Source: Thermoanaerobaculia bacterium
GTDB taxonomy: Bacteria; Acidobacteriota; Thermoanaerobaculia; Gp7-AA8
NCBI GenBank assembly: GCA_017883215.1
Contig: JADGOA010000095.1
Coordinates: 1-10,821 of the forward strand
Direction of reading: 5' to 3'
DNA length: 10,821 bases
In this document: positions 7,368 through 10,821 of the stretch, one piece after another
Numbering within the stretch: position 1 is the stretch's first letter
How the letters are laid out: the number at the start of each line of letters is the position of its first letter
The notes under the pieces: generated by a model
Databases searched by the model: none
Told to the model about the DNA's origin: nothing
The model's input: only the letters and a program-made list of their open reading frames with translations
Made by a program: the position numbers and the translations under genes

Positions 7368-7853
7368 CTACTTCCGATGAGCCTCGTTCAGATCCGCGAG
7401 GATCTCCTCGGCGTGTCTTGTCGTGTCGATCTTTTTGTAGATCTTCCTGATCCTCTGATCGGGACCGATCCAGAAGGTCGTGCGTGCGACGCCCCAGGTG
7501 CGGCGGCCGTAGAGATTTTTCTCTTTCCACGCCCCGTACATCTTGACGACGTCGGCGGTCGTGTCCGAGAGCAGCGGGAAATTGAGGTTGTGCTTTCCCT
7601 TGAATTTGTTGTGGCTCTCCAGCGAGTCGGTGGAGATGCCGAGGACGACCGCTCCGGTCTTGGTGATGTCGGCCTCGCGATCGCGAAAATTGCAGGCTTC
7701 CGCCGTGCAGCCCGGCGTGTCGTCCTTGGGATAGAAGTACAGGATCACGTCCTTTCCCTTGAACTCCTTCAGCATCACGTCCGTCCCGCGCGTGGATGGC
7801 AGCCGGAAGTTAGGCGCGAGATCGCCGACTTTCTGTTCGTAGTAATCCTGCAT
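7368..7853 (-). CDS. bcp: Thioredoxin-dependent peroxiredoxin, BCP/PrxQ type
   Basis: This cytoplasmic thiol peroxidase reduces hydrogen peroxide and organic peroxides using thioredoxin. The 161-residue product shows the family signature TPGCTAEACNFRD: peroxidatic Cys49, preceded by Thr46, and resolving Cys54 five residues later (the 2-Cys PrxQ arrangement). Arg124 in GVARTTFWI completes the active site. The C-terminal KKIDTTRHAEEIL region is also typical. The ATG at 7851-7853 is chosen because a perfect AGGAGG (7861-7866) lies 7 nt upstream. A longer in-frame start would translate 14 residues out of the adjacent repeat and this ribosome binding site. The gene follows the asd-like gene after a 75-nt gap filled by a repeat and may be cotranscribed with it. 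Confidence 0.96.
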   Translation of the reverse strand: MQDYYEQKVGDLAPNFRLPSTRGTDVMLKEFKGKDVILYFYPKDDTPGCTAEACNFRDREADITKTGAVVLGISTDSLESHNKFKGKHNLNFPLLSDTTADVVKMYGAWKEKNLYGRRTWGVARTTFWIGPDQRIRKIYKKIDTTRHAEEILADLNEAHRK

Positions 7854-7866
7854 TCTCTTTCCTCCT

Positions 7867-7923
7867 GGGCATGGGGCATGGGGCATGAGGCCCACTCGTG
7901 CCTCATGCCCCGCACCTCATGCC
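7867..7923. repeat. Inverted pair of GGGCATG-type tandem repeats
   Basis: The left arm (7867-7891) contains three GGGCATG units. The right arm (7900-7923) carries complementary CATGCCCC-type units. The inner 12 bp (7880-7891 with 7900-7911) pair perfectly around an 8-nt loop; the outer part is imperfect. The element fills the gap between the asd-like stop codon and the bcp ribosome binding site, touching the latter directly. An RNA hairpin here could partly uncouple the two genes. Confidence 0.8.
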
Positions 7924-7928
7924 GGCCG

Positions 7929-8927
7929 CTAATGGACGCCGGTGCCGAACAGGACTTTCTCCGCGACCAGCACTGCATTCAGCGCCGAACTGCGGCGCAG
8001 ATTATCGCAGACGGCCCACAGCCAGAAGCCGCCGGCGATCGAGGGATCAGGGCGCACCTCGGCGATGAGCACTTCGTCCCTTCCGGCCGCGTCGATGGTC
8101 CCGAACTCCTGGTCCCCTTCCGGCAGCGCCAGGGCGGGATTCGCGGCCAGCGCCGCGAGAATCTTCTCGCGGCTCAGCTTGTCGCGCGTCTTCACGAAAA
8201 GCGAGAACGTGTGGCCGTGAAAGACCGTCCCCTGTGTCACGAGCATCGCCACCTGCGCGCGCGTACCGGTGAGTGCGCGAATCTGCGAGACGATGAATGT
8301 CTCGTTCTTCTCCGGAGCCGGATAGAGGTTGAACGCCAGTTGCCGGTCGAAGATCTGCTTCGGGACTGCGTTGATGTTCAAAACGCTGATGGTCTGCTTC
8401 GCCAGCTCCTCCAGCCCTTCCAGCTCGAACACCGAGGCCGGTTGCACCACCGTCGCGGTGCAGATCTCGACGGCACTCACCGTTTCGATCTGGTGGAGGA
8501 GGAGAGCGATGGGGATGGCGATCGGGTGCGGTGAGACGATGACCTCGTCCGCTTCGCCGAACTCCTCCAGGTTGATGCCGGCCACGCCGAGTTTCCCATC
8601 GGTGATCGAGCTCGGTTGGGAGAGCTCTACGGCGATGAATCCGTCCTCGCCGTGGCGCTCGATCCACTCCTGATTGCCTTCCGGAGGCCCGCAGAAGAAG
8701 ACGAGATCGAGATCTTCAAGCTCGTCGTCGGATGCGGGAATGACGACCGCGGGCTCGTCGCCGACATCGGTCAGCGCGCCCGCCGATTTTCCCGACGTGT
8801 CGAGGAGCGTCACGCGATCGAACGGGAACGATCGGTCGCGGAGGATGATCGTGATCTCGTTGCCGACCAGCGTCAGCGGATTGACGATTCCGAGGCGATA
8901 TCCCTTTTCGTGTTTCGGGTGTTTCAT
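7929..8927 (-). CDS. Aspartate-semialdehyde dehydrogenase homologue lacking the catalytic cysteine (Usg-like)
   Basis: The 332-residue product has the overall layout of aspartate-semialdehyde dehydrogenase: a nucleotide-binding N half, FDRQLAFN (193-200), the GH pair (238-239) in a VFHGH context, and a C-terminal DNLRRSSALNAV (308-319) close to the family's DNLRKGAALNAV. However, the family motif NPNCST, which supplies the acyl-enzyme cysteine, is replaced by SPHPIA (132-137). The N-terminal glycine loop is also degenerate (GIVNPLTLVG, 13-22). E. coli Usg is a known paralogue without the cysteine. The product is therefore unlikely to be a standard dehydrogenase; a structural, regulatory or other role is possible. 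ATG at 8925-8927 has GGAG 10 nt upstream. It lies between pssA and bcp, all on one strand. Confidence 0.85.
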   Translation of the reverse strand: MKHPKHEKGYRLGIVNPLTLVGNEITIILRDRSFPFDRVTLLDTSGKSAGALTDVGDEPAVVIPASDDELEDLDLVFFCGPPEGNQEWIERHGEDGFIAVELSQPSSITDGKLGVAGINLEEFGEADEVIVSPHPIAIPIALLLHQIETVSAVEICTATVVQPASVFELEGLEELAKQTISVLNINAVPKQIFDRQLAFNLYPAPEKNETFIVSQIRALTGTRAQVAMLVTQGTVFHGHTFSLFVKTRDKLSREKILAALAANPALALPEGDQEFGTIDAAGRDEVLIAEVRPDPSIAGGFWLWAVCDNLRRSSALNAVLVAEKVLFGTGVH

Positions 8928-8960
8928 CGAGCTGCCACTCCTGCGGTGTGATGCGGAGCC

Positions 8961-8969
8961 GTTTTAGCA
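8961..8969 (-). promoter_or_regulatory. Extended -10 box upstream of the asd-like gene
   Basis: Read on the - strand, TGC is followed by TAAAAC, an extended -10 arrangement, about 33 nt before the ATG. It would give a leader of about 27 nt containing the GGAG ribosome binding site. No clear -35 box is evident. It suggests that the asd-like gene and bcp can be expressed apart from psd-pssA. Confidence 0.4.
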
Positions 8970-8971
8970 CA

Positions 8972-8987
8972 CAGCCCCGCGGGGCTG
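8972..8987. terminator. GC palindrome downstream of pssA
   Basis: CAGCCC (8972-8977) and GGGCTG (8982-8987) form a symmetrical hairpin with a CGCG loop, 17 nt beyond the pssA stop codon. There is no T run on the - strand. It may stop or stabilise the psd-pssA mRNA, or simply be a palindrome beside the next promoter. Confidence 0.35.
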
Positions 8988-9004
8988 GGACGTCCTCGGC
9001 GAAT

Positions 9005-9823
9005 TCAGTGAATCTCGGCAGGTTCGGAGGGCGGCGCGGGCTCGCTGATCAAGCGGCGGCTCGGAAAGGCGATCGACCAGAGCCGCACCAGCGGACCCGA
9101 AGCCAGATAGCCGAGCGATCCGAAGAACCAGAACTCGCGCGGCCAGCGGCTGGCGATTCCGGCGATGAGCGCCAGCGCCACGAAGTACATCAGCGAGCGC
9201 TCTTTCTGCAGGTTCAAGCCCTTCTGGCTGCGGTACCGGATCGGCGAGACCATGGCGAAGGCGACGGCGATGGTGACGGCGGCGATGGCCACGGCGAAGC
9301 GATGATCGGTGACGGGAAGCGCCGCGTAGTTGATCATCGAGGCGATGACCATCGCTCCAGCGGGACTGGGCAGGCCGACGAAATACCGGTGGTCTGTCTT
9401 TCCGGTCTGGATGTTGAACCGCGCCAGCCGGAGCGACACGGCCACGAGAAAGAGGAACGCCAGTCCCCCGCCGAGACGATCGAGGGAGTGGAGCCCCCAG
9501 GCGTAGACGAGGACGGCGGGCGCGCAGCCGAACGTGACCACGTCGGCCAGAGAGTCGTACTCCTTGCCGAATTCGCTCGTCGCGCCAAGTTGCCTGGCGA
9601 CCATCCCGTCGAAGGTGTCGAAGATCGCCGCGAAGAGAATGGAAATGCAGGCGGTCTCGAAGAAATCGACCGCCAGCGCCCGCTGGCCTGCGGCGATGGA
9701 CTCCAGCGCCCGCGTCGCATAGTAAATGGAGCGGAAGCCGAAGTAGAGATTGAGAATCGTGAATGACGTCGGAATGACGTAAACGCCGCGGCGGAGATTC
9801 TTCCGTAGATCGGTGCGCTTCAT
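9005..9823 (-). CDS. pssA: CDP-diacylglycerol-serine O-phosphatidyltransferase
   Basis: This inner-membrane enzyme transfers the phosphatidyl group of CDP-diacylglycerol to serine, making phosphatidylserine. The 272-residue protein carries the complete CDP-alcohol phosphatidyltransferase signature: Asp69, Asp72-Gly73, Ala76-Arg77, Gly86, Asp90 and Asp94. Several hydrophobic segments (about 14-36, 55-68, 97-132, 150-170, 175-195 and 212-245) fit a polytopic membrane protein, as in the Bacillus-type PssA; the E. coli enzyme belongs to an unrelated family. The ATG (9821-9823) overlaps the psd stop codon in an ATGA arrangement, so the genes are translationally coupled. The substrate is inferred from family likeness and from psd next door, which uses the product. 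Confidence 0.95.
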   Translation of the reverse strand: MKRTDLRKNLRRGVYVIPTSFTILNLYFGFRSIYYATRALESIAAGQRALAVDFFETACISILFAAIFDTFDGMVARQLGATSEFGKEYDSLADVVTFGCAPAVLVYAWGLHSLDRLGGGLAFLFLVAVSLRLARFNIQTGKTDHRYFVGLPSPAGAMVIASMINYAALPVTDHRFAVAIAAVTIAVAFAMVSPIRYRSQKGLNLQKERSLMYFVALALIAGIASRWPREFWFFGSLGYLASGPLVRLWSIAFPSRRLISEPAPPSEPAEIH

Positions 9824-10458
9824 TCAGGAATCTCCGCCAACACGGTAAGGCCCGCCTTCACCTTATCGCGATTCAGCACCTTGATGTCCGCATTCGGCGG
9901 AAAAAAGACGTCGACGCGCGAACCGAACTTGATCATGCCGATGCGATCGCCGCGGACGATGTCATCCCCTTCCTTCTTGTCGAACACGATCCTCCGCGCC
10001 AGCAAGCCGGCGATCTGCTTGAACGCCACCGTCGCTCCGCGGGCATCCCGGACCACGATCAGATTCTGCTCGTTCTCCGTCGACGATTTCTCCACCATGG
10101 CCGCCATGTTCCGGCCGCGGTTGTAGCGGTAGTGAACGATGCGGCCACTCATCGGCGCGCGGTTCACGTGCACGTCGAACACCGACATGAAGATGCTGAT
10201 CTGCCTGGTCAGCCCCGGCCAGACCTCGCCGTCCGGAACGTCCTTGATCACGACCACAGTGCCGTCGGCAGGGGAGAGGACATCGACGTGACGCTCCGAT
10301 CCGCGCCGCACCGGATCACGAAAGAAGTTCAGCAGGAAGGCGGCGATCAGTCCAAGAACGATGGCCGCAGCCGTCCACTGCACGAGCAGTGCGACCGCGG
10401 CCAGGACGATGAACGGGATGATGAAGATCCATCCCTCGGGGGCGAACCGCACGCGCAT
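9820..10458 (-). CDS. psd: Phosphatidylserine decarboxylase proenzyme, short form
   Basis: Psd decarboxylates phosphatidylserine to phosphatidylethanolamine at the membrane, using a pyruvoyl group made by self-cleavage. The 212-residue product is the short type (the E. coli enzyme is about 320). N-terminal hydrophobic stretches (about 10-28 and 31-46) anchor it. SPADG (62-66, Asp65) and FDVHVNRAP (94-102, His97) supply the self-cleavage triad with Ser180 in KFGSRVDVFFP, the expected pyruvoyl site. ATG at 10456-10458 is chosen because the family match begins here (MRVRFAPEGW) and a promoter lies just upstream, within the extra 30 codons of the longest frame. The ribosome binding site is weak (GGAG 11 nt upstream). 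It overlaps pssA by 4 nt, an operon that makes phosphatidylethanolamine. Confidence 0.95.
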   Translation of the reverse strand: MRVRFAPEGWIFIIPFIVLAAVALLVQWTAAAIVLGLIAAFLLNFFRDPVRRGSERHVDVLSPADGTVVVIKDVPDGEVWPGLTRQISIFMSVFDVHVNRAPMSGRIVHYRYNRGRNMAAMVEKSSTENEQNLIVVRDARGATVAFKQIAGLLARRIVFDKKEGDDIVRGDRIGMIKFGSRVDVFFPPNADIKVLNRDKVKAGLTVLAEIPE

Positions 10459-10481
10459 GCTGGGGTGATCTCCGGGGCGCG

Positions 10482-10511
10482 ATGTTACGCAAAGTGGCGG
10501 GCCGTGGACAA
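10482..10511 (-). promoter_or_regulatory. Promoter of psd-pssA
   Basis: On the - strand TTGTCC (10506-10511) and TAACAT (10482-10487) are separated by 18 nt, each matching 4 of 6 consensus bases. Transcription would begin about 17 nt before the psd ATG. This position also argues against the longer in-frame start of psd. Confidence 0.5.
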
Positions 10512-10564
10512 GCCGAACAGGGAGCGGCGAGTGGCGAGTACGGGGCACGCTTGCCTGCGCATCC

Positions 10565-10633
10565 TGTAGGGGCGCACAGCAGCGCGCCCGCAGCTCTCAA
10601 CGGGAGAGCGGGCGCACTGCTTGCGCCCCTGCA
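10565..10633. repeat. Imperfect inverted repeat with GGGGCGCA arms
   Basis: The left arm (10565-10598) and right arm (10602-10633) are near reverse complements: TGYAGGGGCGCA, AGCAG, GCGCCCGC and CTCTC blocks pair in order, with a few mismatches and small bulges and almost no loop. It is intergenic and upstream of psd. Repeats starting TGTAGGGGCG are, from memory, widespread in bacterial intergenic DNA, but no family is assigned. Confidence 0.8.
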
Positions 10634-10647
10634 GCATAACGGGTCAT

Positions 10648-10674
10648 TTCCGCTCCACCGGCGCACGCGCCGTT
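10648..10674. repeat. 27-nt dispersed repeat, copy 2
   Basis: This matches 13-39 at 25 of 27 positions in the same orientation. It sits directly beyond the preceding inverted repeat, showing that different repeat types are stacked in this gap. Confidence 0.6.
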
Positions 10675-10704
10675 GACGCGGCTTCTAATGACACGCGCCA
10701 AGCC

Positions 10705-10821
10705 TGTCATCCCGAGCTGCCAAAGCCGCGGAGCGGCGGAGGACAGCGAGGGATCCCCCGCACTCCCGGGCTGGCGGGGGATTCCTCGCCGCGCTCCACC
10801 CCTCCGGGGTTCCGCCGGCTC
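10705..10821. repeat. Palindromic intergenic repeat starting TGTCATCCCGAG
   Basis: Arms at 10746-10761 and 10774-10789 are reverse complements at 15 of 16 bases around a 12-nt loop. Outer blocks rich in GGAG/CTCC and AGCCG/CGGCT extend the symmetry to the window edge, where the element may be cut off. The opening TGTCATCCCGAG recalls a dispersed intergenic repeat type seen in several bacterial phyla. No gene lies between psd and the window end. Confidence 0.6.

Noticed and set aside
7854..7895. 14-residue N-terminal extension of bcp
   Set aside because: The extension would be translated from the GGGCATG repeat and the AGGAGG site; the start at 7853 has ideal spacing and matches the family start.
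7377..8534. 385-codon + strand frame across bcp and the asd-like gene
   Set aside because: It crosses two opposite-strand genes and a hairpin repeat and has no domain.
10459..10548. 30-residue N-terminal extension of psd
   Set aside because: It overlaps the likely promoter and lacks family similarity; the membrane-anchor start at 10458 fits short-form Psd.

Overview
This is a GC-rich bacterial chromosomal segment with ordinary core-metabolism genes and many intergenic inverted repeats. It contains no phage, insertion-sequence, CRISPR, tRNA or rRNA signal. A fused AroD-AroE protein, a secreted cysteine-free protein of unknown function, short-form phosphatidylserine decarboxylase and palindromic repeats in most gaps suggest an environmental lineage, perhaps Acidobacteriota. 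That placement is inference and has not been tested.

Left region (1-3483, + strand): a repeat-rich gap and a 57-residue membrane miniprotein precede a tryptophan-biosynthesis unit. A promoter with a perfect TTGACA -35 box overlaps the miniprotein stop codon. It drives a 13-codon leader peptide, MNATLRHWWWSLR, with three consecutive Trp codons, followed by a strong intrinsic terminator and a matching antiterminator strand. This is a classical trp attenuator. A 31-bp inverted repeat built of 7-nt units then fills the whole interval up to the TTG start of aroDE (3-dehydroquinate dehydratase fused to shikimate dehydrogenase). aroDE overlaps trpE, and a short terminator follows trpE. The attenuator therefore appears to control both chorismate supply and the first committed step of tryptophan synthesis.

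Middle region (3484-7367): about 490 bp without a recognisable gene, then on the - strand purC and a secreted protein of unknown function, and divergently on the + strand a class I/II aminotransferase. Candidate -10 boxes lie only 7-8 nt before the ATG of the Trp leader peptide, purC and the aminotransferase, which points to leaderless transcripts. A perfect 33-bp inverted repeat sits between the aminotransferase and the convergent bcp gene.

Right region (7368-10821, - strand): psd and pssA overlap by 4 nt and carry out the two steps from CDP-diacylglycerol to phosphatidylethanolamine. Next come a divergent aspartate-semialdehyde dehydrogenase homologue that has lost the catalytic cysteine motif, and the peroxiredoxin bcp. 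The last 360 bp upstream of psd hold its promoter and three dispersed-type repeats. One of these is a 27-nt sequence that recurs at the very start of the window.
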